From Cliona cf. orientalis (lineage: Eukaryota > Porifera > Demospongiae > Clionaida > Clionaidae): 64,000 nucleotides of DNA. The position numbers and the translations under genes were made by a program. The stretch lies in the NCBI GenBank assembly GCA_963930775.1, contig OZ005689.1:20279262-20343261 (forward strand), in the 5' to 3' direction. Under the pieces are notes generated by a model. It saw only the letters and a program-made list of their open reading frames with translations. It ran no database searches and was not told where the DNA came from. Of the stretch, positions 34,034-43,973 are shown piece by piece. The stretch's first letter is position 1; every line of letters starts with the position of its first letter.

Positions 34034-35050
34034 ATGGGGCGAATGAGTTTGGCTACGAGAAGCAGAGTTGTGTCGCTGTCGCAGAGTGGATATCCGCTCT
34101 CCAAGATACAGAAGCATCTACAAAAAGAAGGAACTATGATCAGTAAAAAGTCGCTACACTTACTATTGAAGAAGTATAAAACGACCGGGTCAGTGGCCGA
34201 CCGCCGAACAGTGAAGCCTCCAAGGAAGCTTGGCGATGAGCACTATCGCTTCATTGATGATTGCATGGCAAGTAATGACGAGTTGACTGCGAAGAAACTA
34301 CGTGATAAGCTGCTAGAAACTTTTCCAGGTTTGAATGTGAGCGTGAGTACGGTGAAAAGAGCGCGTATGGAGCTAGGATGGACGGCAAAGAAGACGCGGT
34401 ACGGTGCTTTGGTGTCAGAAAGTAATCAAGAAAAACGACTGGTGTGGTGCAATGAAAGGATCGAGATGAATGACATGGATTTTGATGATGTAGTGTTTTC
34501 CGATGAATGTACTGTTCAGTTGGAATCTCACAGAAGGGTAACGTTCTATAAGAAAGGCCAACCAGTAAGATACAAGATGAAGGCAAAACATCCTCCAAAG
34601 GTCAATGTGTGGGCAGGGATATCTTCTCGTGGAGCAACTAATGTAGTCGTCTTCACAGGAACTCTCACAGCAACACGGTATGTCGACATTCTTGAAGCTG
34701 CTCTTATCCCCTTTTTAGATGAGGTCTACCCCGACGGACACAGATTCCAACAAGATAACGACCCTAAACATACTAGCAGATATGCAAAGGATTATATTGA
34801 GGAAAAGGGAGTGAACTGGTTCAAATCCCCTGCCTCAAGTCCCGACCTCAATCCTATCGAATTGATGTGGCACGCATTGAAGGACTATTTAAGGAATGAA
34901 TACAAACCAAAGAATCTTGGTGAACTTAAATCTGGTATAAGGGCCTTTTGGGCAACTCTTACTCCAGCAATTTGTAAGAAATACATAAGTCATTTAAAAA
35001 AGGTAATCCCAAAAGTTATAGAAGTTCAGGGATTACCTTCAGGATACTAG
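34034..35050 (+). CDS. Tc1-like transposase, DD34E, intact
   Basis: Open frame of 338 residues, started at MGRMSLATRSRVV since the upstream in-frame ATG adds nothing family-like. Residues 1-110 are two helix-turn-helix units for end binding (IQKHLQKEG, SLHLLLKKYKTTGSV, LRDKLLETFPGLNVSVSTV). The catalytic core has VFSDECTV (first Asp, about residue 157), QQDNDPKHTS (second Asp, about 250) and SPDLNPIELMWHALK (Glu), with 34 residues between the second Asp and the Glu. It cuts and joins element ends at TA targets in the nucleus, which agrees with the TA flanks of this element. No stop, shift or missing catalytic residue, and usual family length. No intron. The next gene's TATA box begins 158 bp after its stop. 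Confidence 0.95.
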   Translation: MGRMSLATRSRVVSLSQSGYPLSKIQKHLQKEGTMISKKSLHLLLKKYKTTGSVADRRTVKPPRKLGDEHYRFIDDCMASNDELTAKKLRDKLLETFPGLNVSVSTVKRARMELGWTAKKTRYGALVSESNQEKRLVWCNERIEMNDMDFDDVVFSDECTVQLESHRRVTFYKKGQPVRYKMKAKHPPKVNVWAGISSRGATNVVVFTGTLTATRYVDILEAALIPFLDEVYPDGHRFQQDNDPKHTSRYAKDYIEEKGVNWFKSPASSPDLNPIELMWHALKDYLRNEYKPKNLGELKSGIRAFWATLTPAICKKYISHLKKVIPKVIEVQGLPSGY

Positions 35051-35207
35051 TGATTTTGTACAACTAATAATCTTATTATTCTGTGTATCATGCCATACTG
35101 CTTGCACTTTAACCTTATCCCTTGACCTTACATATTTGTATTGCTTTGATGTCTTCATTAGTACAAAGGTTACTTGTATTTGAAGGGTGGTGATAACTTG
35201 GGAAGTG

Positions 35208-35216
35208 TATAAAAAG
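35208..35216 (+). promoter_or_regulatory. TATA box of the BEN-domain gene
   Basis: TATAAAAAG, 55 bp before the ATG at 35263. It makes the ATG at 35227 unlikely because that would fall upstream of the expected transcription start. Confidence 0.65.
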
Positions 35217-35262
35217 AGCATGCAAAATGCATTTGAGCCAGAACACAGAAACAGAAATAACC

Positions 35263-37694
35263 ATGGCTTTCGTAAACAGAAGACCCCTCACCAGTAGACA
35301 AGCTATGCGCAAGGCCCTTAAAGAAACAACTTTAGCCAGTCACTTCATGGTGAGATTTGTGGAAGATCAGGCTGTCAGTGTTGTTTCTTCAAAGCACATT
35401 GTTGAGCCTCCGCCAACTAACCTAAAGGTGTTCGATGAGTGCACTGTGAAGTGGAGTGATGACAACGCCTACAAAGCTACTGTTCTATCCATGGGTAAGT
35501 GAATTATCCCATGTTAATTTGTATGTCCATGTACATGTACATTCAGAAACTATAATATGTAAATAATGTAGGCAATGAAAAAGACGTGAGGAAAGCAGAA
35601 AGGAATCTCCTAAAACCAGGTTGTAGTGACTCAGAGAACTGTACTCCAACACAAAAGAGGCAGAGGGAGGACAACTCCGAGAATGGTCCAGCACCAAAGA
35701 AGGCACGAAAATCTACCAAGGGCACTCCAACTACTACTAAAAAGACACCGGCATCCAAATATAATTATAAAGAGGTATGTAATAAATTTCACATGCATTA
35801 AAATTGACAATCTATGCACGAATTTCATTGTTGATTTATACATACATGTATGTACATATTGTATGCAGCCTAAAGACAAGTTTGTGATGGAGTTAGGCAA
35901 GCCTGCTTCTACCAAGCCCCCTCCATCTGACTCGGCAACAGCTACATCATCAGAGTCAAACGAGATGACTGTTGCTACCCCAGTTAAGGCCACTTCTCCT
36001 ACATACGAGATCACGGTTTCTACCCCAATTAAGGCCACTTCCCCTACATCAGCCCCACAATTGAGTATTTCACATGTAAGTAAATGTACATGTACCGTAT
36101 CCTCCCGAAAATAAGCCCCCTTCGAAAATAAGCCCCCTCCCCTCTTTGACCTTCAAATTCTTGCACAGGTATGTTTGCCTCGATTATAAGCCCCCCTCTC
36201 ACCAAGTAGATAGACTGCACATAATATACACGCGCGCGAGCACGTATGTACGTACGTAACCCCGCCCTTCAATAATTGACTACGAGTACAAAGATGGTGC
36301 TGGCTTTTAGAAAAGCCTGTTTTGAAGTCATTCTGTTATGATGGCACTTCTAGCTTGGCAAAGACACTTACGAGCCGGTCAAGATGCTTTTACTTTCCTC
36401 CAAAGACGTACACACACAGAACAACAAGTCCTTTTCCTACCGCCGATCCTCGTGTTGCCGCTCTTTTGGAGAAAAGACAAGCAAACTCTGGATATTTCCC
36501 GTGGTACGTGACCAACGATGGTGGCTAAGGGGGGCTTATATTCGAGGGAAAGTGCATATTCGAAAATAAGCCCCCTCCCCAGTCTAGGTCATGTCTACTG
36601 CTGAAAAAGGGGGGGCTTATTTTCGGGAGGATACGGTACATGTACACATGCATGTATCTACATGTATTACGTATTGTTGAGTATACATGTACTTGTACAT
36701 AGAATGGTGAAGATGGTAGTAGCAGTGATGATGACAGTGGCAGTGAGAGTGGTGAAGATGATGAAATCCCGGTCCATAGCACTAAGAATATCATCGCCAT
36801 CTCCTTCAATGCAAACACAACAGATACTTCCACACAAACATTAGATACGCAACAGTGCAAATGTGACGAAGTGATGAAGAAACTGGACACAATCTTGGAT
36901 GTGTTGACCAATATTGGGGATGAGTTGGTGTTGCATGGCTCTGACATCCACAACATTCGGTTGAAGAGTGAGGCTATACAGGACAAGCTTGAGCAGTTGG
37001 TGAGTTACTAAAATGTATGATTGATTTACATGTACAGGATTACTATATTATTATACAAGCGTGTGCATGAGACAAGACTAGTGCAAGCATTATTGCATGT
37101 ATGTGTATTCCATAACACTCTTTCTTGTCTATACAGAAGTCTCAGCCATCCCATCAAGCTACAGCACCTGAAGTTCTGCCGGCTGTTAGAGAAGAGCATA
37201 GAGAAGCTCCACCAAGATCAGTCTCTGCAGCAGCTCCTCAACCAGATCGTGTTGCCTTAGCAACTCCTCCCCCTCAACCACGCAGGGTAGATGTAACTCC
37301 CACCCCAACCCCTCCACCAGCGGTCACTCCAGCTCCTCCCCCTCAACCAGATCAGGTCCCTCCCTCTGCACCACTTCGTCCTGTTCAGTCTGGTCAGTCT
37401 GGTCGTAAACCACAGCTTCCTAGCCCAAGTAAACTCATTACCATCAAGAATCAGGCTGTATCCAGAAGAAATTTCGCTAAACTACTGTCTGTGCACACAT
37501 TCAGTGAAGAAGAAAGACGTGTCAGCAATGTCAATGGACGGCAAGGAAAGCAGAAGCTGTCTCCTAATCGCACAGATGAACTAAAAGCAGCTGTCTTCAG
37601 GCTCTATCCACTGGAGCCTCGAGAGAATGAAGCTACAGCCTGGAAGGACTGTGTTAGAGCCATAGATGAGGGTAATAGAAAGCTGCCAAAGTAG
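35263..37694 (+). CDS. BEN-domain protein, five exons, transposon passenger
   Basis: Exons 35263-35494, 35572-35774, 35869-36075, 36703-36999 and 37137-37694; all borders are GT..AG, all joins keep frame, giving 498 residues. The start MAFVNRRPL sits in a CCATGG context. Residues ~25-90 look like a Tudor-like fold (VRFVEDQAVSVV, ECTVKWSDD, YKATVLSMG). Then a Lys/Arg-rich stretch (PKKARKSTKG), likely nuclear localisation, an imperfect TVATPVKATSPT repeat, an acidic run and a short coiled coil (DEVMKKLDTILDVLTNIGDE). After a Pro-rich linker a C-terminal BEN domain (~residues 415-495) has KLLSVHTFSEEER, KLSPNRTDELKAAVFRLYP and WKDCVRAIDEGNRKL. BEN domains bind DNA and recruit repressors. A MITE sits in intron 3. 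It may bind the subterminal motifs of this element; that is inference. Confidence 0.82.
36093..36638. mobile_element. 546-bp MITE in intron 3 of the BEN gene
   Basis: TACCGTATCCTCCCGAAAAT at the left and its inverse at the right, with AAGCCCCC/GGGGGGCTT just inside and repeated in the interior. TA-type ends. It entered the BEN gene after that gene was in place. Confidence 0.85.
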
Positions 37695-37745
37695 ATATGG
37701 GTATAGCTGATCATAATAGCACTGCAATAATAATTTATTGACAGT

Positions 37746-37751
37746 AATAAA
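37746..37751 (+). terminator. Polyadenylation signal of the BEN gene
   Basis: AATAAA 52 bp after the stop codon at 37694. Confidence 0.5.
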
Positions 37752-37894
37752 TTTTAAGTACATGTATGCTGTATTCATACTAACACTACAATATTGACAT
37801 ATTATGCTGCATTACAATGTAACTCTTTGTTGTGTTTATGATAATAATGCTGTTGTATTGCTACACATGTATCTTATCTCCAGTGGTCTTGTAG

Positions 37895-38005
37895 CTTACA
37901 GAGTAGGAGTAGCCAGCTTGACATCACAAACAGTCAGTGCACACGCAGTGCAGTTTAGATGTGGTACAGCACTGCAGTGCTTACAGAGCAGGAGTAGCCA
38001 GCTTG
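37895..38005 (+). repeat. Direct repeat near the right end of the Tc1/BEN element
   Basis: CTTACAGAGTAGGAGTAGCC at 37895 recurs at 37980 with one change; also CAGTGCACACG- and TAGTGCACACG-type words. Period about 85 bp. Confidence 0.7.
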
Positions 38006-38093
38006 TACTGTTTACATTCCAAACCTTTAGTGCACACGTAGTAGTACAGTGCTGCAGCTATTTGCGTGTGCAGACTTAGCGACCGCGGACACT

Positions 38094-38211
38094 TAGCTAA
38101 ACCGCGGGCAGGATGCGGGTGTCCGCAAGATTGGCTACCTAGCGCTTCCTCGGATTATTAACACGCCACCTGCGGACAATCAACAAGTACTCCGCGTGCA
38201 TACCGCGGACT
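38094..38211. promoter_or_regulatory. Right subterminal GCGGA motif array
   Basis: Five GCGGA or TCCGC pentamers in 118 bp, mirroring the left array. Confidence 0.55.
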
Positions 38212-38223
38212 AGACGCGGTGCA

Positions 38224-38250
38224 CGTTTACCTTTCTGCTGAACTGTACTG
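38224..38250 (-). repeat. Right terminal inverted repeat
   Basis: 27 bp ending GAACTGTACTG, followed by the TA duplication at 38251-38252. Confidence 0.93.
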
Positions 38251-38493
38251 TACGACAGCATCCCTACGAGGCACAGCAAAACTAACTGGGTCACCGTTGG
38301 TATCATATAGGAGAAGAGTTTGGGAACCTCGTATCAGAACTACAGGTAATTTTAAAATATTCTAATAATGTGGATATTAATTATGTTTTATCATTTTTAT
38401 AGGGTGCATCACAGTGCTTCCACCAGAACTGAGAGAACAGGGACTATGCCAAGAAGTGCTGTCTTCAACTCTTGAACTAGTGCGAGCTGGGAA

Positions 38494-40850
38494 TGTGGAT
38501 CATTCATGGAAACTGTGATACTCCTACCATTGGGTTTTATAGAAAGCTTCACACCTACATTAAACGGCAACCAAACCTATCAAAAGTTTTAATTGGAAGG
38601 CTCTATTCTGTTATCGATAGTAATTTTCAGGAGAAGGGGAGTAAACCAGATAACATTTATAGGTTTGTGGACTCTATCGATACCAGTTTTCAAACCACTG
38701 ATGCTGAGTCAACTTTTCAAGATATTATTGGTCATCACAAGAATATCCCTGAAATTAGAAAACTTTACTACAGCTTGTTGGCTGATCAGGTTCCTGTATC
38801 TAAGATCAAAGATATTATTCGAACAGTTTTAAAATGTTTCAATCCTGCTATGAATGTAGAGAACTAAGATTGCCTCAAAAAACGTGTGCTAGCTATATGC
38901 ACAAAGATGAGTTGAAGATCATTAGTGCCACTCATAAAGCACATATTATCTGCAGTGATGCAAGCAAAGGCAAAGGAATTTATCTAAATACTGATGGTAC
39001 AACCAAGCAACAGAAGAAATTAGGTGGGGTTGTGGCTAATGATATGGTTTTGAGTGTCAATGAAGTACCAGATGGTAAAGCAATCAGTGCTATAGAAGAT
39101 ATTTCGAGAGAATTTGAAAAATTCAGGAGAATTGCTGAAATGCTTGGATTACCAAATGCTAATTCGATTAACTGGACATTGGTCAAGTCTTCAACATCCG
39201 ATTCTGCGTCTACACAGAAACATTTGAACAAACTCATTAAAGAAAACAGAAAAAGAGATGAAGAAAGATTCGGCCCAGCCACATGCACTGTTGAGACGCT
39301 GGATTTGATCGAAACCTTCTGTTCAATGCACTTGGGAGTGAACCTCAGGAACGCATTCTTAAATGGAACCATGGAAAGTGAGCAAGATGAGATACCATAG
39401 GGTTGATACCTTTGTTGAGGAATTTTGTAAATTATTCGGGAAACCTGGAGGTCCAGAGTATGCCTGCGGTGTTCATTCCTTATCTGACTTTCTAAAGTTG
39501 CAAATATCTACTACTAAGGATCAAGAACAAGCTTATTACCAGACCTGCTCAAAAGTAAATCTACACAGGCAAGTAGGTAGCAGGTATTTCGTATCTGCAC
39601 TTAATGCTGGCAAAATCCTTTTTTTTTAAGGATGCCGCTATTGAATTCCTGAAATTCACTGGAAAGGGCACAGGAGGTAATAAATTAGTGTGTGATGTTT
39701 TTGCTGAGCTAGCTCACCTTAAAGCTGATAGTCTCATGTACTATCATGTGTACGGAGATCTCTATATGCTCTCTAAATCAAATGATCTTGGGTTATCAGT
39801 TTTGTCTATGAATCAGCACTACCTGGAATTGCATTGTTACTTATCTGAAGTTGAAACTAGTCCTGAGATTGTTTGATCGGAATTATCATGTTTTCAGTCT
39901 GAGAAACAGATATATTATGGTTCTAATTCTAAAGCAAACCACCGTCTATCTTCTCAACCTGTGTACAAAAAACTGTTCGACAGTATTGATTCAGATATTG
40001 ATCGTGATGATTTGACTACATTATTGATTAAAGGTGCATCGAAAATGAAGGAGGAATTGTCCTCGTATGCTCAAGATCAACTTCCTGGAGGTTGCTATTG
40101 GGAACCAGACAAATAGATGCAAGACATTTTGCGTGAACTAAAGCCGAGCAATGAATACCAAATTTGCACCAGATGGCACATTCAAATCTCGTACAAGTTA
40201 AAAAAAAACATTGAAATGGCTTTCGAACCTTCCAATTGTCGACCTGGCAGTAAAACAAATGAGATTTGTAAGTAAGGAATGCCGGGAAGAAGAAAAGATG
40301 AGATCTCAACAACGCCAACAAAGATGTTGGAAGAAAATGCCAAAAGAATAGCATCGGTGAGGAAATAACGTGGAGAGAAAGATAAACTGTCCCAGTTGCA
40401 TCTTATTACTTCCATCAGATGAACTTAAAGAACTACTTGTAATTGATGAAGAAACGATAACTACTGCAAAGAAAAATAAAAAAAAATTGACCTTTTGAAG
40501 ACACAAATTCGAAGAAAGTTTTAAACCAAACAGTACCTATAGTATTCACTATTAATCACAAGCAGTGGCCTCTAAATGACATCATAAAGGAGCTGTGTGA
40601 TTTTATTGATAAAAGTATACTGCCTGCAGAATGTAAGTCCTTCATCAGGAATCTGGCTTCCTTAATTTGTAGAAAGGTAAAGCAAAGATTTTTGGATGAG
40701 ACAAGTCGCACTTCAACCTGGTACTCTGGTACAGTAATAGACTATTCACACCAGGACAAAATCCACTGCCTCGCATATGGAGAATCTGAGCATGCATTGT
40801 CATTATGATCTGACATTTGACTTAATACTTGGAGATTTAATTTTTTTTTA
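38494..40850 (+). pseudogene. Decayed gene of a multi-copy marine-invertebrate family
   Basis: A long plus-strand reading in several frames: PEIRKLYYSLLADQVPVSKI (38749-38810), KTCASYMHKDELKIISATHK (38880-38937), LNTDGTTKQQKKLGGVVAND (38985-39045), then SINWTLVKSSTSDSASTQK (about 39163-39222) and FCSMHLGVNLRNAFLNG (39318-39370). Further on come DKIHCLAYGESEHAL and a WYSGTVIDYSH block (about 40720-40800). Frame changes fall near 38850, 39390, 39620 and 40200 on, with stops. The DGTT and SDSAS positions recall the spaced acidic residues of a DDE transposase, and I know similar proteins in many copies from corals and sponges, but I cannot name the family. Probably the body of the gene that starts at 32861. 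Confidence 0.55.
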
Positions 40851-41073
40851 ATAATTATTTTTTTGCATTGATGTCAGATGTACAGACTCAATATAGAACA
40901 CAATCATTAAAGTTGTATATGCATAACTCAGAGTTAGAGTTGAAGGGTGATTGTTACTCAGTGGAGTGCTCTGCTTTGCACACAGCTATAGCTAAACGTA
41001 CAGAGTCCATAATATCGAGGTGGGAAGCTTCTACTTCAAGCTTCACTGCTCTGAATTCCATGAGTTTCTGAAT

Positions 41074-41609
41074 TACCGTAAAGTCTGGTTAATAAGCGCA
41101 CATGCTTATTAAGCGCATATTTCTTAATAGGCGCATGCTTTCTTCCTGTTATTAACTATTGTCTAATAAGTGCATGCGCCCAATAAAGACGACAGTAATA
41201 GTCATCGTTCGATCAAGAGTGTTCCATGCTCCACATGGCTAAAACTAATTTACAAACCTATTTTCGGATAACCAGCTGCACGAGATCGGTTACACTCAAC
41301 ACTGTGATGTTCCACTGAGACTGGTTCGGACTCTTGACCTCGACCGAAGCAAGTCTTGCCAAAGAATCGGCTATTTTTCCGCGGTTTTCTTGCAGCGATG
41401 GCTTCCGATCATATTCCCATGAACTATTACATACCCTAGTCAAAGAATCGCTGTGTTCATAACTTGCTAGCTTCATGATTGAGCGCTCGAACGTGCTGGC
41501 AGTGGGCAGGGCCAAAACTTCACTCTATTAAGTGCACATCGTCTAATAGGCGCATGTTTCCTTACCACCGAGAATGATAAGCACATGTGCTTAACCAGAC
41601 TCTACAGTA
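41074..41609. mobile_element. 536-bp MITE with TACCGTAAAGTCTGG ends
   Basis: Left TTACCGTAAAGTCTGGTTAA, right inverse ending CCAGACTCTACAGTAA. Inside, GCGCATG and AATAGGCGCATG words repeat in both orientations. Same TACCGTA class as the elements at 26822 and 36093. Confidence 0.85.
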
Positions 41610-42371
41610 ATTCCATTAGCTGCTTTACCTCCTCCCATAGGGCATTAACATCAGATATGGATGCTATAAATTAAAATTCGCACATACTATGTATGAGTTT
41701 ATATAATCATATGATAAGCTACCTGTTTTGGTTGAAGAATTGGACATACTATATATATAGCAAATAGGTAGAAAGAAGAAAATGGTTCCAGACTCCAAGC
41801 AACAGCAATAGCACCCCTAACGCATATGTATGTGTTCACACACCGTGATACGGTTATATTGATACGGGTTAAATGGAGTTAAACATCATGTACACAGCCC
41901 GATCAAAAAAGGTCGTCTCCGCCCAGGTGGTTAGAGGTGACAACTTTCTCCTATTTATGTCACATACATATCCACTAACCTACCTCACAAAATCATGGTG
42001 AGGAACCTGTTTGAACCTCAACACAAAATGTTGCAACTAAAACCTTTCTGCTGATTCTGCATGCAGCAATAGAACCTAGCCTAGAGAGAATTTAGAAAAC
42101 CTAGGGCAGCTAAAACTACCGAGTATGATTGCGAGAATTACCTCGACTTGCTAGCAGAGCCAGACCTGCATGGAAAGTGCAAAGCAATAAAAATTTAACC
42201 CTTTGTGATCGTATTTTTGAGCAACTATAGCCTGATGAGAGCCTGATTGTGTAATATTGACAAGGTATTGGATCGTGAAATTTGACCTGGATAGTTATTA
42301 TAGGTTCGTGTGCATGCAAACTTGCTCAAACATACATTGATTTTGAAGTTGAAGTTTTCGTGCGGAAACCC
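41610..42371. other. Gene-free stretch
   Basis: No repeat partner or coding signal noticed. Confidence 0.4.
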
Positions 42372-42682
42372 TATACATACATACACACACTTACCTGATC
42401 TGAAGGTTTGAACTCTGACCTCGTTCACGTGGAAGGACCGTGCACAGATGGACAGGGGAGGGGCTGGATTGTAATACGCATGCGCATTTGGCAAGGGGTG
42501 GGGCTGAAAGCATGACCTTTGACCTTAAATCTGGCGAAAGGCGGGAGATGCGATACATAGCTATCAGGTTGATTAGAGTGCTAAAATTTCTCAGAAAAGG
42601 GTAAGCAGCTAAATTTGAATTATATCAGCGTTTATTGGGCCAATTTGCCGTTATATCCACCCACGTATTTTACGGTACCTTA
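42372..42682 (+). repeat. Long inverted repeat H, left arm
   Basis: About 310 bp that recurs, inverted and roughly 70-80% alike by eye, at 50378-50690. Shared runs include ACAGGGGAGGGGCTG, AGGGGTGGGGCTGAAAGCA, GACCTTTGACCTTAAA and TATATCCACCCACG. The arms enclose 7.7 kb with gene remnants. Confidence 0.85.
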
Positions 42683-42690
42683 AGCGCTTT

Positions 42691-43116
42691 AAGGATATTG
42701 TACAAAACCTAGGTGCATATTTAACAGAAGCCACTGTAACAAGAGCAGCATGGTCAGTTTCAACACTATATGATATTGCTTATTCTTTTGATAAAGAAAC
42801 GGAGGTGCCTATTACATAAAGTGCGCACTCAACAATCGATGATGCCTGGGATGTGAAGCAAGTAGTATCGGTAGTGACCAAAGCTGAGATATTTGATATT
42901 AAGAAAGGTAGGAGACATTCCAAGTTTAAACAAATTTCTCCCAATCCCTTGCCCAAGTTGAATATGGAGGAGACGGTATCATGGATACAGAAGAAACAGC
43001 AGCAAATGATCAAGTATAAATATGCCCTAGGCGACGGTGACTTATCTGATTCAGAGGCTAGTGACATTGAATCTGACAGCACGAGACATAGAAACAGAAA
43101 TTATCTCTCATTTTAG
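42691..43116 (+). pseudogene. DUF6589-like protein, C-terminal fragment
   Basis: Open in one frame apart from a TAA at 42817-42819. It reads KDIVQNLGAYLTEATVTRAA, then WSVSTLYDIAYSFDKETEVP, later VKQVVSVVTKAEIF and, near the end, LPKLNMEETVSWIQKKQQQM, with a Ser/Asp-rich tail and a stop at 43114-43116. The order NLG..LTE..V.RA followed by a Lys-rich C-terminus is like the ends of DUF6589 proteins, which occur in many copies in sponges and fungi and are linked to mobile elements. The piece begins 9 bp after inverted repeat H and faces the RecQ fragment. Everything N-terminal is missing. Family call is from memory and moderate. Confidence 0.5.
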
Positions 43117-43152
43117 CAATTGTTATTAGAAACAGCAAACTAAATTATAACA

Positions 43153-43176
43153 GTTCATAGAGTTTATTTACTTACA
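43153..43176 (-). repeat. 3' LTR remnant
   Basis: TGTAAGTAAATAAACTCTAT and four more bases match the start of the 5' LTR with two changes; the remaining ~120 bp are absent. Confidence 0.75.
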
Positions 43177-43973
43177 TCCCCTCCCTCCTTGGGAGCCATA
43201 TTATTAACTGCTTGGAAAGTAGTCATTTCTTCGATCAGACATTTTGTTGATTTTCGTGCACGAGACGATTGCCTCGGAGCAGGTATTGGTGATGGGCTTG
43301 ATAGGGGAGCCGGAGGGGTGAGATCGCCAGAGCTGGTGTGTGGAACCAGGGAGATAGGAAGTCATTTCCGTAGGAATCGGCAGTTTCGAACCAACACTCT
43401 CCCACTTAGAGTCTTGATAAAGTATCTGCGATGGGATCCAATGTCGGTAACAGTGCCATAGATGTCCCATCGTTTGGTGCACTGGTCTTGAATTGCAACC
43501 TTTGTACCAACAGTGATATCGGGGAGTGGTCTGGCGTGTTGGTTGTAGCCCTGCTCCACCGCTGTGTTCGTGTCATCTAGCTTTTTATCTGCATCCTCAG
43601 ACTGTGGTTGCCATTCGACGGCAAAGGATCGTCGGTAGAGTGTCCTGGATAGGTTTTCCATCCTTCCTAGAAGGCATGTTTCTATACTGGAGAAGTCCGC
43701 GGGTACGTTTGTCCTCGTCTAGGTGTCTCCCGGTCCATGCTGCCTGTAGAAGCTTCTTCATGGACTTGACTATGGCTTCTGCCTTACCGTTACTTTGTGG
43801 GTATCCAGGTGACGATGTTGCGTGTTGGAAACCCCACTGTGCAGCGAAGTCCTGGAAGACTTTAGACGTGAACTGTGGTCCTTGATCGGACCAGACTGTC
43901 TGGCACCCCAGTGCGGCAGAAAATTGCTCTAAGTGCTGAGGTGAGGCGAAAGGCTGTTGTGTTGTGATACATT

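Larger units (their letters stand above)
33784..38250 (+). mobile_element. Tc1-like DNA transposon with BEN-domain gene
   Basis: A 4,467-bp unit beginning CAGTACAG and ending CTGTACTG, flanked by TA (33782-33783 and 38251-38252). The first and last 27 bp are inverted repeats with 25 of 27 matches, and similarity continues weakly for about 50 bp more (CCGCGG.ATG.ACGCG). Just inside both ends lie dense GCGGA/TCCGC motifs. Between them are two intact plus-strand genes: a Tc1-type transposase (34034-35050) and a five-exon BEN-domain gene (35263-37694). Excision with one TA rejoins a host exon in frame. The intact genes and well-matched ends suggest an element that was active recently. Confidence 0.85.
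32861..38500 (+). pseudogene. Broken gene, 5' exons, split by two DNA transposons
   Basis: Exon 1 (32861-32876) starts MSTRR and is followed by a 61-bp intron (32877-32937, GTAGCT..TTTCAG). Exon 2 begins RGYGKPTY and is cut at codon TAC by a MITE (32963-33632). It continues GELIDILVGLEGQADAADL and ICRRYPNLSVGRPSRL to 33783, is cut again by the 4.5-kb Tc1/BEN element (33784-38250), and resumes 38253-38345 (GTAKLTGSPLVSY, VWEPRIRTT). After a 57-bp intron (38346-38402) exon 3 reads CITVLPPELREQGLC and LSSTLELVRAGN. Counting one TA per insertion, the frame is unbroken from 32861 to beyond 38480. It is shifted by the time the next exon region begins at about 38500. The N-terminal domain is not recognised. 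Probably the 5' part of the gene whose body is 38494-40850. Confidence 0.6.

Noticed and set aside
34818-34830. GGTTCAAATCCCC, resembling a tRNA B box
   Set aside because: It is inside the intact transposase coding sequence and no cloverleaf or A box lies at the right distance.
35227-35262. Upstream in-frame ATG of the BEN-domain gene
   Set aside because: It is only 11 bp past the TATA box, before the expected transcription start, and the ATG at 35263 has the better context.
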